From assembly GCA_964449465.1 (NCBI GenBank), contig CAYVBK010000004.1, positions 1 to 64,000 on the forward strand: a stretch of 64,000 bases of DNA, in the 5' to 3' direction. The position numbers and the translations under genes were made by a program. This stretch comes from CAYRXM01 sp964449465. GTDB lineage: Bacteria > Chloroflexota > Anaerolineae > JAFGEY01. Position 1 is the first letter of the stretch. Every line of letters begins with the position of its first letter. A model generated the notes under the pieces. It saw nothing but the letters and a program-made list of their open reading frames with translations. It did not search any database and was not told the DNA's origin. Shown here in pieces: positions 16,849 through 25,989 of the stretch.

Positions 16849-18240
16849 CTAAAGAACTTGGGAATTGGTAATCGCCCGCGCCGCCACCAGCCCCGACGCC
16901 GAGGCCTGAATCAGGCCACGCGTCACGCCAGCGCCATCGCCGCAGGCATACAGATTTTTGATTTCGGTTTCCATATCGGATGAGAGCAGCAAGCGGTTGG
17001 AATAAAACTTGACTTCTACCCCATATAACAACGTGTGTGGCGAAGCCACACCAGGGGCCACTTCGTTCAAAGCATGCAGCATCTCCAGGATGTTGACCAC
17101 ATAGCGATACGGCAGCACCAGGTTCAGATCGCCCGGCGTGGCCCCGGCCAGCGTGGGAATGACCACCGAGCGGTTCAGCCGTTCGGCCGTCGAACGGCGG
17201 CCCGATTCCAGATCGCCCAATCGCTGCACGATGATTCCCCCGCTGAGCAGGTTGGCCAGGCGGGCGATGCTCTTGCCATAGGTGATCGGGTCGTCAAACG
17301 GCTCGGTGAAATTTTTGCTGACCAGGATGGCAAAATTGGTGTTGGCCGTCTGCCGGTCGGCGAACGAGTGACCGTTGACGGTCATGACATCACCGGCAAA
17401 CTCGGTGCTGACCTCGCCATAGGGACACATGCAAAAGGTGCGCACCTGATCATCGAAAGCATGGGTATAGTGGATGAATTTGGACTCGTAGACCAGGCGG
17501 GTGATCGGTTCCAGTACCACTGCCGGCAGTTCAACCCGCACGCCCAAATCTACCGGGTTGCGCGCCTGCGACAGCCCCAGATCGTGGGCCAGCTTTTTCA
17601 GCCAGGCCGCGCCCTCACGCCCCGGAGCCATGATCACCGATCCAGCCTCGATCTGCTCGCCGGCATCGGTTTCTACGCCGATCACCCGACCGTCTTGCAC
17701 CAACACCTGTGCTATTGCTGTGCGCGTGCGGATGGTCACGCCACGCGAGAGCAGTTCGTCGCGCATACGGCGCATAATGTCTACACAGCGGTCGGTGCCC
17801 ATGTGTCGGATCGGCACCGAGATAAAGCGTAGAGCGGCGCGGGCGGCGCGTTTTTCCAACTGCTCGATCTCGTCATTGCGCCGGCCATAGACCCGATCCG
17901 GCGCGCCAAATTGACAGTAAATCCGGTCTACCTCGTCAATCAAGGCCTGCGCTTGCTTTTCACCCAAAATCTCACCCAGGTGCCCGCCCACTGCTGGCGA
18001 AAGGGTCAATTTGCCATCGGAAAAAGCCCCTGCCCCACCCCAGCCGGTGAGAATGGCGCAAGGACGGCAGTGACGGCAAACGCCATCCGGCAGGCGCGCT
18101 GGGCAGTTTCTTTTGTTAATGTCGGGGCCTTTGTCCAAAATGGCTATGCGCAAATTTCGGTCACGGCTCAACTCCAAAGCAGCCAGAATGCCTGCCGGCC
18201 CCGCGCCGATGAGGATCGCATCATAGGTTTGGGTGTTCAT
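16849..18240 (-). CDS. Uncharacterised FAD-dependent dehydrogenase (COG2509 type)
   Basis: A 463-residue flavoprotein with N-terminal Rossmann motif DAILIGAGPAGILAALEL and a second FAD-contact ending in YACGDGAGVTRGL at the C-terminus. After the dinucleotide motif comes a distinctive Cys cluster, C-x8-C-x2-C-x2-C (within KRNCPARLPDGVCRHCRPC), followed by GWGGAGAFSDGKL. Both mark this uncharacterised family and suggest bound metal or redox thiols. ATG at 18240 overlaps the upstream stop (ATGA). The reaction is unknown; the context is sugar metabolism and NAD synthesis. The family call is firm, the function is not. Confidence 0.85.
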   Translation of the reverse strand: MNTQTYDAILIGAGPAGILAALELSRDRNLRIAILDKGPDINKRNCPARLPDGVCRHCRPCAILTGWGGAGAFSDGKLTLSPAVGGHLGEILGEKQAQALIDEVDRIYCQFGAPDRVYGRRNDEIEQLEKRAARAALRFISVPIRHMGTDRCVDIMRRMRDELLSRGVTIRTRTAIAQVLVQDGRVIGVETDAGEQIEAGSVIMAPGREGAAWLKKLAHDLGLSQARNPVDLGVRVELPAVVLEPITRLVYESKFIHYTHAFDDQVRTFCMCPYGEVSTEFAGDVMTVNGHSFADRQTANTNFAILVSKNFTEPFDDPITYGKSIARLANLLSGGIIVQRLGDLESGRRSTAERLNRSVVIPTLAGATPGDLNLVLPYRYVVNILEMLHALNEVAPGVASPHTLLYGVEVKFYSNRLLLSSDMETEIKNLYACGDGAGVTRGLIQASASGLVAARAITNSQVL

Positions 18241-19499
18241 TGCCAATGTCCATTCACGATCAATCGCGCCCATCCACCCGCCGACAATCTGAGCGCATCG
18301 CCTGAGCCGAGATCTGCCGAGGCGGCATACTGTGGAGCATCCGCCACGCCGGCCAGCCGTTGCGCTGTCGAGCGGCAGGTCTGACGCAAATCGGCGATCT
18401 GCGCGGCAGTCAGCCCTTCCAGGCGCACTGCGGCCGCGCCTACCTGGCCCACCAACAGGCTGGCTGCCTGCGGATGGGCATCGCAGTCGGCGGCACGGGT
18501 GAAATTTTCCACCACCATGTCTCTGACCCGGGTACGCAAGTCTACCAGCGGCTTACGGCTGGATGCAGAGGCCTTGTGAACATATACATCTCGGATATAC
18601 ACGCCGGCCATATCGCCAACCCCGTCGGCCACGGCCGGGTCGGCCGGGTCGAACAGCGGCACCCGACATTCGCGGCAGGCATCCAGGTTGAGCGCGGCTA
18701 CGTGACAGCCGCCGCGCAGGTTGCGCACCTCGACATCGCGAACCGGCGAGTTGACGCTGAGCAGGCGCACAAAGGTGTGACAATCTGTAGCGGTCAGGTT
18801 TTCCACACGAATGCGGCGAATGGGGCCGCACAGCTTGCCCAAATTTTGTGCCCGCTGATTGGCATCGTCGGCGGTCAGCGTCACCAGGTCGTCGTTGGGC
18901 GTGTATGGCCCCACGCCGACAATGTCGCGCACCAGGCCATCCTCGCAAAACCCGCCGATGTGAACGCCATCCTGATTGGGGCGCAGGTGTGGAGCCTCCA
19001 GGCGAATGTCTTGCACCATAAAACCCGTCACCCGACACAGGCGAACAAAGTACGATTCGGGGTCGCGCAGGGTCAGCGAGCGCAGGGTCAGGCCGCGCAC
19101 ATGGAACAGGTTGAGCAGCACGCCAGTATAGCTGTGCGGGGCATCGGAGCCGCGCGGGTTGTGGACATTGTTGCCATCCCAGATGCCGCCCTCGATGTGA
19201 ATGTCCTCGTCGCCGCGCTCGTGCTGGGCGTTGGTGAGCAAAAACGTGTCCTGGTCTGTGCCGGCCCCATCGGCCAAAAAGAGGCGCGCCCGCGCATGCA
19301 CACACAGGCGGGTGTGCGATGGCACGCGCAGCGTGCGCCCGATGCGATAAACGCCATAGGGAATCACCACCAGCCCCCGCCCGGTGTCCAGGGCGGCCTG
19401 AATGCCCGGCGCGTCATCGCCATCGCCGTTGCCCTGCGCCCCATAGTCTCGAACGTTGACGCCATAAACCGGCAGGTCGTTCAGGTCTATTTGCTCCAT
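18237..19499 (-). CDS. Right-handed beta-helix protein, GH28/pectate-lyase-like
   Basis: A 420-residue protein beginning with the typical NVRDYGAQGNGDGDDAPGI segment of polygalacturonase/pectate-lyase-3 folds, in which a beta-helix binds acidic polysaccharide. Repeating beta-helix turns follow, and NQDGVHIGG, which resembles the GH28 DG(I/V)H region, provides candidate catalytic Asp and His. No signal peptide is seen, so it is probably cytosolic and acts on imported oligosaccharides. It starts 2 nt after the isomerase stop and overlaps the next gene by 4 nt. The longer frame upstream of 19499 lies in the neighbour and is not used. Confidence 0.8.
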   Translation of the reverse strand: MEQIDLNDLPVYGVNVRDYGAQGNGDGDDAPGIQAALDTGRGLVVIPYGVYRIGRTLRVPSHTRLCVHARARLFLADGAGTDQDTFLLTNAQHERGDEDIHIEGGIWDGNNVHNPRGSDAPHSYTGVLLNLFHVRGLTLRSLTLRDPESYFVRLCRVTGFMVQDIRLEAPHLRPNQDGVHIGGFCEDGLVRDIVGVGPYTPNDDLVTLTADDANQRAQNLGKLCGPIRRIRVENLTATDCHTFVRLLSVNSPVRDVEVRNLRGGCHVAALNLDACRECRVPLFDPADPAVADGVGDMAGVYIRDVYVHKASASSRKPLVDLRTRVRDMVVENFTRAADCDAHPQAASLLVGQVGAAAVRLEGLTAAQIADLRQTCRSTAQRLAGVADAPQYAASADLGSGDALRLSAGGWARLIVNGHWQ

Positions 19500-19501
19500 T
19501 C

Positions 19502-20317
19502 CTAGAATCCCCACCGGCGCATTTGGGCGACGTATTGCGGAAAGACAATTTCGGGTTCGGGCAGGGTGGGAATCCACCGCTTTTCCCATTCCAAAATGGC
19601 ATAACCCTGATAGCCCCCCTGCACCAGCAGGCCGAGCATGGCCTGAAGCGGCACATTGCCCTCGCCCAGCAAGACGTATTGATGTTTGCCATCGGGCAGC
19701 GGAATCGAGTCTTTGACATGGATGCTGACCACATAGGGGGCCAGGTTGCGGTAGGTCAGTTCGGCCGGCTCGCCGGTAGTGCGAAAGGGGTGATGCAGGT
19801 CCCACAGCACGCGCACGTGAGGGTGATTGACCTCATCCATCAGCCGCCGAAACACAGTCGAGTTGGTCCAGTCGTCATGGGTCTCCAAAGCCAGAGTCAC
19901 GCCCATCTGAGCGGCCTCGTCGCCGGCGCGCCGCAAATTTTCCACCACAATAGGCATGATCGTGTCAATAGTGTATCCTTCTGGCACGCGCCCGGCATAA
20001 ACGCGCAAAATGTGCGCATCCAATTTGACGGCCAACTCCATATTGCGCCGTAATTCATCCATCTGTTTGCTCAGTTCGCCGGCATCCGGCACGGCAAAGC
20101 GCGTGGACAGGGCAATGCCCGATGTGATCATGCTGTGATCGGCCAGCAATTGGCGGGTGGCGGCAAGGTCGCTGGTAAATTCGGGCGTTTGGGTGATGTC
20201 AATCTGCGCGCCCAGCCCGCGCCAGTCAATGGCCTGATAGCCCATGGCCGCGGCATTTTCAACAATCTGTTGCAGCGTCCAGGCCGGGCAGCCCAGGGTG
20301 GTAAAAGACAGTTTCAT
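19502..20317 (-). CDS. Sugar phosphate isomerase/epimerase family protein
   Basis: A 271-residue xylose-isomerase-like TIM barrel that starts MKLSFTTLGCPAWTLQQIV. Metal-ligand candidates are Glu in TLALETHDDW, Asp/His in VLWDLHHPF, His in VSIHVKDS and Glu in AILEWEKRW. ATG at 20317 has AAGGAG 6 nt upstream; the frame open to 20470 lacks such a site. Together with the beta-helix protein and FAD enzyme downstream it looks like a sugar or sugar-acid utilisation unit. The gap to nadB is 107 nt, so it may have its own promoter. Substrate unknown. Confidence 0.87.
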   Translation of the reverse strand: MKLSFTTLGCPAWTLQQIVENAAAMGYQAIDWRGLGAQIDITQTPEFTSDLAATRQLLADHSMITSGIALSTRFAVPDAGELSKQMDELRRNMELAVKLDAHILRVYAGRVPEGYTIDTIMPIVVENLRRAGDEAAQMGVTLALETHDDWTNSTVFRRLMDEVNHPHVRVLWDLHHPFRTTGEPAELTYRNLAPYVVSIHVKDSIPLPDGKHQYVLLGEGNVPLQAMLGLLVQGGYQGYAILEWEKRWIPTLPEPEIVFPQYVAQMRRWGF

Positions 20318-20424
20318 TTCAAGCTCCTTTTTGTTTGCAACAAGCACGTCTTGCTCGTATTGCGTATTCCGTGTGGTTTCCGCGATGGCGGAATACGCCC
20401 GGTAATTACTCAGCCTATGCCTTT

Positions 20425-22005
20425 TCAATCTTGCCGATAATGACATCCTCTGGAGACTGGATTTTCCCATGCGGCGCGGGCGACAATGAGGGCGTTTTGC
20501 ACGGCATTACGCAGGCCGATCAGGTCATCGCTGAGGTGGGTGTGGCGATAGAAAAAGTCAATTTCTCGCTGCAAATGGCGCAAGTCGTCAATGGCGCGGC
20601 GCAGACGATAGGTGGCGCGGATCAGCCCGACATAGTACCACATGGTGCGGCGGATGGTCTCCATGTCCTGCTGAAGCAAGGCCGGGTCGGTGTCGTACAT
20701 AGACATAGAGGCATCCCAGGTGGGAATGTGCGCCGGCTCGACAGTCAACCCATCGGCCAGGCTGCGCACGGCATCCTCGGCGGCACGCGCCCCCCACACT
20801 ACCCCCTCTAGCAGCGAGGCGCTGCCCAGCCGGTTGGCTCCGTGTACGCCGGTGCAACTGACCTCGCCCGCGGCATACAGGTTGTGAATGGTGCTGCGTC
20901 CCCACTCATCTACCCACACGCCGCCGCAAAAATAATGCACCGCCGGCACCACAGGAATCAGTTCGCGGGTGATGTCCAGGCCATATTCCAGGCAGGTTTG
21001 ATAGATGGTGGGAAATCGCTCTCTGATTCGGTCGGCGGACATGGCCGAGCGCAGATCGAGATAGACGTTGCTGATGGCGCGGTTGATCATTTCCAGGTGA
21101 ATCGAGCGGGCCACCACATCGCGAGGGGCCAGGTCTTTCCACACCGGATCGTATCGCTCCATAAAAGGCTCTCCCGATTCGTTGAGCAGTTTAGCACCCT
21201 CGCCGCGCACGGCCTCACTGATCAAAAAGCGAGGTGCGCCGCGTTTGAAAAAGGCTGTCGGGTGAAACTGGACATACTCGGCGTTGACGATGCGCGCTCC
21301 GGCGCGATAGGCCATAGCCAGACCGTCGCCGCGCGATCCCTTGGGGTTGGTGGTGTGCAGGAAAATTTGTCCCAGCCCGCCGGTGGCCAGGACGGTCTTG
21401 TGCGCCAGCACAGTCTTGACCTGCCCGGTGGCCTGGTCAAAGATGTATGCGCCGACGCAGCTCAGCGGGTCGTACACATCGCGGGGATCGCGCGAATGGT
21501 GCGAGGGGGTGATCAGGTCTACGGCGGTATGCTCTGTCAACAAGGTCACATTGGGGCAGGCACGCAGAGCGGCAATGAGCTTTTTCTCGATTTCCAACCC
21601 GGTCGCGTCGCCAACGTGCAAGATGCGGTCGGCCGAATGGGCTGCCTCGCGGGTAAAAGCCAGGCTGCCATCGGGAGTGCGGTCAAACTCGACACCGGCC
21701 TGTTCGATCAGGTATTTTTGCACCAGCGGCGGCCCCGCTTCGGCCAGCAGGCGGATGGCCCGCGACGAGTTGGCCTGGGCGCCGGCGCGATCCAGGTCTT
21801 GCATCAGCAGGTCGGCCGAATCGTGCGGGCCGCGCCCGATGATGCCACCTTGAGCATAGCGCGAGTTGGTTTCGATGGGATCGGCGGCCGGTGTGACTAC
21901 CAGGATGCGGAGGTGCGGGTGTGCCGCCGCCTCTAGCGCGGCCACGCTGCCCGCCACGCCGCAGCCCAGGATCAAGAGGTCAACCAGGTGATGGAATTCG
22001 GACAT
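20425..22005 (-). CDS. nadB: L-aspartate oxidase
   Basis: Oxidises L-aspartate to iminoaspartate with FAD, the first step of de novo NAD synthesis. The 526-residue length is normal. Visible are the FAD motif LLILGCGVAGSVAALEA, the active-site NSRYAQGGI loop, GGLGQIFLHTTNP, the conserved FHPTAFFKR, AGEVSCTGVHGANRLGS and the C-terminal helical domain of the succinate dehydrogenase/fumarate reductase flavoprotein family. ATG at 22005 follows AAAGGA. nadA is two genes upstream in the same direction, separated by a membrane-protein gene. nadC is not in the window. Confidence 0.96.
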   Translation of the reverse strand: MSEFHHLVDLLILGCGVAGSVAALEAAAHPHLRILVVTPAADPIETNSRYAQGGIIGRGPHDSADLLMQDLDRAGAQANSSRAIRLLAEAGPPLVQKYLIEQAGVEFDRTPDGSLAFTREAAHSADRILHVGDATGLEIEKKLIAALRACPNVTLLTEHTAVDLITPSHHSRDPRDVYDPLSCVGAYIFDQATGQVKTVLAHKTVLATGGLGQIFLHTTNPKGSRGDGLAMAYRAGARIVNAEYVQFHPTAFFKRGAPRFLISEAVRGEGAKLLNESGEPFMERYDPVWKDLAPRDVVARSIHLEMINRAISNVYLDLRSAMSADRIRERFPTIYQTCLEYGLDITRELIPVVPAVHYFCGGVWVDEWGRSTIHNLYAAGEVSCTGVHGANRLGSASLLEGVVWGARAAEDAVRSLADGLTVEPAHIPTWDASMSMYDTDPALLQQDMETIRRTMWYYVGLIRATYRLRRAIDDLRHLQREIDFFYRHTHLSDDLIGLRNAVQNALIVARAAWENPVSRGCHYRQD

Positions 22006-22016
22006 AGGCTTTCCTT

Positions 22017-23855
22017 TCAGGGCGATGCCGTCTCCAGATGACCAAACCATACGCTGTCGGCGACGGCCTGCCCTGATTCGTCAACGACCAGCAAGCGTAT
22101 TTCTGTTTCGTAGTTATAAAAGCCCACCTCAAAACGGACGCGGCCCGGCGTCGGCGTCCAGGGTGGCAGGGTCAGATAAAACGTGTCGGCCAAAATGTCG
22201 CCGGGCCGCCATAGGGTGGTGGGGTACCGCCCCATGCCGGGATAGGTGTCTTGTTGCACCAAAATCTGGCCGTCGGGGGCGGTCAAATGGACAAAAACAG
22301 TGTAATCAATGCCAAAGTGGGTCAGCGATTCGTAATACACCGTCACGGCAATTTGCTCGCCGGGCCGCGTCTGCGCCCGGTCAAGGGAATAGCCGAGGAT
22401 GCGAATCTGGCCTTGCAGGTTGGCATCCAGCAGTTCGGCCAGCGGACCAACCTGAGCCGGCTTGAGAACGGGCGGCCGGGCATAGTTGGGGATGATATAG
22501 ACAAAGGGACATGTCGCAGCCAAAACGAGCAACGCCGCGCTCCACATCAGGCTCAGCCCGGTCCGCCAGGACGATGGCACAAACTGGCTCAGCGCCAGCG
22601 TCATCAGCAGGGCGATGGCCGGCAGAGCCGGGTAGAGCAGTCGCCCCAGATTGACGCCGGTCATCAGGTACATCCAGTACAACACGCTGACCAGGTTGCC
22701 GCCGGCCCAGGCAATCAGCAGCAGCACGGCAAATCCGGTTGGCGGGGTCAGTCGGTGACGGGTGAACTGTTTGACGGCCAAAACCAGCAGCCCTAGCACG
22801 GTCAGGCGGTCTATGGCGAACAAGATCAGGTTGACCCACCGCTCGATGGGGATGCTGTTCAGGCCAAAGACAGCCCAATACGACTCTTCCAGGCCTTGCA
22901 GTTCCAGCCGCCAGTCGGCCCAGGTGCGCTGCTCCAGGCGGCGGCCCCATTTTTCCACATGGACGCTCGAACCGGTCCAGTCGCCATTCAACAGAATGGC
23001 GTTGCGGGCAAACCACCATCCGCTGATCAGAGCTGCGCCGATCAGCACCACCGCTCCCCAGCCGATCAGCCGTCGCAGCAGGTGTGACCACCCGGATTCG
23101 GCGCGATGGGATTCTTGCCAGGCCGCCCAGGTCAAGGCCAGCGCCGCCACCGGCAGCATGACCAACGCGCTGATCTTGGACAGCAGCGCCGCGCCGAGAG
23201 CCAGGCTCAGGGTCAACAGGTGTATCAGACGGACGCGCCCGGCTGTCATTAGCCGCGCCGCCGCCAGGCCGGTCAGGGCGCAGGTGGCGGCTACCATCAC
23301 GTCATTGTTGATGGTGGCGGCGGTGTACAAAAAGCGTGGGTTAAAGGCGCAAAACGCCGCCGCACTGCCGGCCATCCACATGTCCTGTGGAAACAAGGCA
23401 CGGGTGATAAACCAGGCGCACATTACCACCAGCCCGCCCAGAGCGATGGAAAACAGGCGCAAGAGACGCAAGGCCAGGGCCGCGCCGGATCGCGGGGCGA
23501 TCTCGTTGACCGTGTGCAGATAACGGTTGCGGTTGTTGCCGGCAACGCCATCCCACACCGGGCGATAATGCGGATTCAGGCGGGTCAGGGTGTCAATGTC
23601 GTCGGTTTGAATGGGCGCCACCAGCAGCGCGCCGACCAGGTAATACAGCGGCGGCTGGGTGGCCTCTTGACGCGCCGGGTTGTGCGGATCGAGAGCCGGA
23701 AAGCCCTGCCCGTCGGCCAGGTGGCGGATGTAGGCAAAATGATACACCTCATCGGTGGTCTCGAAAAAGGGCGTGGACAGGCTGTACAACAGAGCCAGTC
23801 CCACGTAAAGAACCAAAATCAGGCATAACCAGGCATTTTTGCGTACAAATAGCAT
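22017..23855 (-). CDS. Multi-pass membrane protein, DUF2142/glycosyltransferase-C-like
   Basis: A 612-residue integral membrane protein with about ten to eleven predicted helices. The first helix starts at residue 8 and is followed by an extracytoplasmic loop containing ETTDEVYHFAYIRHLAD. An acidic Asp/Glu pair after TM1 is typical of GT-C lipid-linked glycosyltransferases and DUF2142 proteins. The C-terminal 130 residues are soluble and beta-rich. It lies 11 nt before nadB and 124 nt after nadA, yet a role in NAD synthesis is unlikely. It probably transfers or handles cell-surface sugars. Start ATG at 23855 is supported by AGGAAA upstream. Confidence 0.78.
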   Translation of the reverse strand: MLFVRKNAWLCLILVLYVGLALLYSLSTPFFETTDEVYHFAYIRHLADGQGFPALDPHNPARQEATQPPLYYLVGALLVAPIQTDDIDTLTRLNPHYRPVWDGVAGNNRNRYLHTVNEIAPRSGAALALRLLRLFSIALGGLVVMCAWFITRALFPQDMWMAGSAAAFCAFNPRFLYTAATINNDVMVAATCALTGLAAARLMTAGRVRLIHLLTLSLALGAALLSKISALVMLPVAALALTWAAWQESHRAESGWSHLLRRLIGWGAVVLIGAALISGWWFARNAILLNGDWTGSSVHVEKWGRRLEQRTWADWRLELQGLEESYWAVFGLNSIPIERWVNLILFAIDRLTVLGLLVLAVKQFTRHRLTPPTGFAVLLLIAWAGGNLVSVLYWMYLMTGVNLGRLLYPALPAIALLMTLALSQFVPSSWRTGLSLMWSAALLVLAATCPFVYIIPNYARPPVLKPAQVGPLAELLDANLQGQIRILGYSLDRAQTRPGEQIAVTVYYESLTHFGIDYTVFVHLTAPDGQILVQQDTYPGMGRYPTTLWRPGDILADTFYLTLPPWTPTPGRVRFEVGFYNYETEIRLLVVDESGQAVADSVWFGHLETASP

Positions 23856-23979
23856 CAACGAGTTTCCTGTCAATTCTGCACCACATGGATTCGCACGGAT
23901 TACACGGATAGAATCCTGCAAGACACCCGGACCGCCGCTCTCGACACCCCCATCCGCGTATCCGCCATGCGGCGCATGT

Positions 23980-25008
23980 CTACAATGCCAGCATCCGTTC
24001 CAGGGCCAGGTTGGCCCAGCGGGCTATGTCCTCATCCACGCGGATTACGTGAACGGGCTGCCCTTGGACGCAGGAAAGCAAGGCGTCGCGCAGGCTTTGC
24101 GGCGAGGTGCGATACATAGTGCTGCACAAGGAGCGCGCCAGTGGAATCACTGTCTTGTCGGGGTGCTGACGGGCCAGCCGCCCCACCATGTTGATCTCGG
24201 TGCCGACCACGATGGTGCTGCCGGGGGTGGCCTGCTCCACATAGCGGATAATCTGCGAGGTTGAGCCATAGGCGTCGGCGGCCTGCACCACCTCGACCGG
24301 ACATTCGGGGTGAACGATCACCCGGGCGGCGGGGTGTTGGGCGCGCGCCCGCTGCACGTGTTCGACGGTGAAAAATGTGTGGACATGGCAATAGCCCTTC
24401 CACACCACCACTGTGGCCCGGCGAGCCCGCTCCAGGCTGCCCGGCAGATCGGCCGGATTCCACACAGCGATTTGTTCGCCAGGGATGCCCAATGCCAGAG
24501 CCGAATTGCTGCCCAGCCACTCGTCGGGGAAAAAGAGCAGATGGCCTTTTTGACCCAAGGCCCAGCGAAACAGCCGCTCGGCGTTCGATGAGGTGCAGAC
24601 CGCCCCGCCGTGCTGTCCGCAAAAGGCCTTGAGTTCGGCGTCCGAGTTTTGATAGGTGATCGGCACAAGATCATCGCCCCACAGCCCGGTCAACTGCGCC
24701 CAGGCATCCTGGGCCTGCTCCACTGCCGCCATGCGCGCCATCGGGCAGGACGCATCGCCGGCCGGCAGCAAGACCATTTGCGTCGGGTTGCAGAGCATGG
24801 CAGCAGTTTCGGCCATAAAATCTACGCCACAAAAGACAATGTAACGCGCCTGCCGCTGCTGAGCAGCCAGGCGTGACAGTTCCAACGAGTCGCCGGTAAA
24901 ATCGGCAAATTGAACCACCTCGTCGCGTTGATAGTGATGCACCAGAATGACCACATCGCGGCCAAGCTGCCGGCGAGCCTGTTCGATCTCGGCAAATACA
25001 GAATCCAT
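23980..25008 (-). CDS. nadA: Quinolinate synthase
   Basis: Condenses iminoaspartate with dihydroxyacetone phosphate to quinolinate, using an oxygen-sensitive [4Fe-4S] cluster. All three cluster cysteines are in their usual contexts: VFCGVDFMAETA, VIVHPECPVEV and ARSLCSTMYRTS. VILVHHYQRDEV and TGDSLELSR near the N-terminus are also typical. The length, 342 residues, is normal. ATG at 25008 lies after AAGGAG with a 6-nt gap; the extended frame upstream lacks a ribosome-binding site. It works with nadB, which is two genes downstream. Confidence 0.96.
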   Translation of the reverse strand: MDSVFAEIEQARRQLGRDVVILVHHYQRDEVVQFADFTGDSLELSRLAAQQRQARYIVFCGVDFMAETAAMLCNPTQMVLLPAGDASCPMARMAAVEQAQDAWAQLTGLWGDDLVPITYQNSDAELKAFCGQHGGAVCTSSNAERLFRWALGQKGHLLFFPDEWLGSNSALALGIPGEQIAVWNPADLPGSLERARRATVVVWKGYCHVHTFFTVEHVQRARAQHPAARVIVHPECPVEVVQAADAYGSTSQIIRYVEQATPGSTIVVGTEINMVGRLARQHPDKTVIPLARSLCSTMYRTSPQSLRDALLSCVQGQPVHVIRVDEDIARWANLALERMLAL

Positions 25009-25101
25009 CTTGCTCCTTGTATAAAAATGTTCATTGAAGAGGGAACACCCCGCACATAGGCACACGGGGCTACTCGACGGGCGGCGATTTTTCCGAGATG
25101 C

Positions 25102-25980
25102 TCAGGGGCTGATGAGGGCCCGATAGCCAATGCGCAAAGCGGCGGCCAGTTCGGCGTTGCGATATTCTTCGCCGAAATTCTGCGGCACGCTGCGTGAATC
25201 GTTCACGCTGCCGTCCAGCAGGTCGGCCAGCACGGTCAGATAAGCATGCTGCGTCTCGCCGGCATACCAGCACACCGTTGAAACCAGCAGGGCGGCCCGT
25301 TCGTTAAATCCGGCATCTGCCAGAGCCCGGCGGATGCGGGTGTTGGTGCGGATGCTCAGGGGATCGTTCGAGCGGGCGCGCGGCCAGGCATAGCCTTCCA
25401 GGTGACAGATGGCATCCTTGACGTTTTGGTGCAGCGAACTGAGTGTGTTCTCGTATGATAATGTAAAACAATCGCCAGAAATCGGTGCCACGCCCATGAC
25501 TCCGTGATCGGCGATGCGGTTGCTGAACGAGCCGCGCGATTCGAGGCCGGCCATACCTAGCAACAGTTCTACCGGATAGCGGCCATGAAATTCAATAATG
25601 GCCGCCTCGATAATGTCCATGCGATCCTGCCGCGCCCGCTTTTCGTCCTCATCTACCGGAATGGGCATGGGCAGCCAGGGCAGAGTCGGCGTGACGGTGG
25701 GACGCAGCACCGTCAGCGATGGGCGCGGGGTGTGGGTGGGCGTATGGGTGGGCGTATGGGTGGGCAGGCGGGGCGGGCGCGGCGTAAGGGTTGGCGTGAC
25801 CGTCCAGGTGGGCGGATAGGGCCGCGTGGCCGTCGGCAGAGGAGCCGGCTGCTGCACTATCACCGTGACCGTCACCGATGGCGGCAGGAACACATAGACA
25901 TACCACAGCCAGCCCAGCACACCCAGAATCGCCAGGTTCAGGCCACCCAGCCCGATCAACCAAATCGCCTGCCGCCGCAC
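25102..25980 (-). CDS. Membrane-anchored protein with Thr/Pro linker and lysozyme-like domain
   Basis: A 292-residue protein with an N-terminal membrane anchor (about residues 7-32) and no cleavage site. A Thr/Pro-rich linker of about 70 residues contains a short tandem THTP repeat. The C-terminal domain of about 170 residues is predicted extracellular. ELLLGMAGLESRGSF followed by DHGVMGVAPISGDCF resembles the Glu-Ser and Gly-Met regions of lytic transglycosylase/lysozyme folds, so a peptidoglycan-cleaving role is plausible but unproven. It starts with GTG at 25980, behind GAGAGGGGA, 9 nt after the previous stop. Confidence 0.65.
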   Translation of the reverse strand: MRRQAIWLIGLGGLNLAILGVLGWLWYVYVFLPPSVTVTVIVQQPAPLPTATRPYPPTWTVTPTLTPRPPRLPTHTPTHTPTHTPRPSLTVLRPTVTPTLPWLPMPIPVDEDEKRARQDRMDIIEAAIIEFHGRYPVELLLGMAGLESRGSFSNRIADHGVMGVAPISGDCFTLSYENTLSSLHQNVKDAICHLEGYAWPRARSNDPLSIRTNTRIRRALADAGFNERAALLVSTVCWYAGETQHAYLTVLADLLDGSVNDSRSVPQNFGEEYRNAELAAALRIGYRALISP

Positions 25981-25989
25981 AATCCCCTC

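Noticed and set aside
25739..25775. Short tandem repeats as a CRISPR or minisatellite.
   Set aside because: They are in-frame 12-bp repeats encoding the THTP linker of a surface protein. No spacers are present, and no CRISPR array or cas gene was found anywhere in the window.
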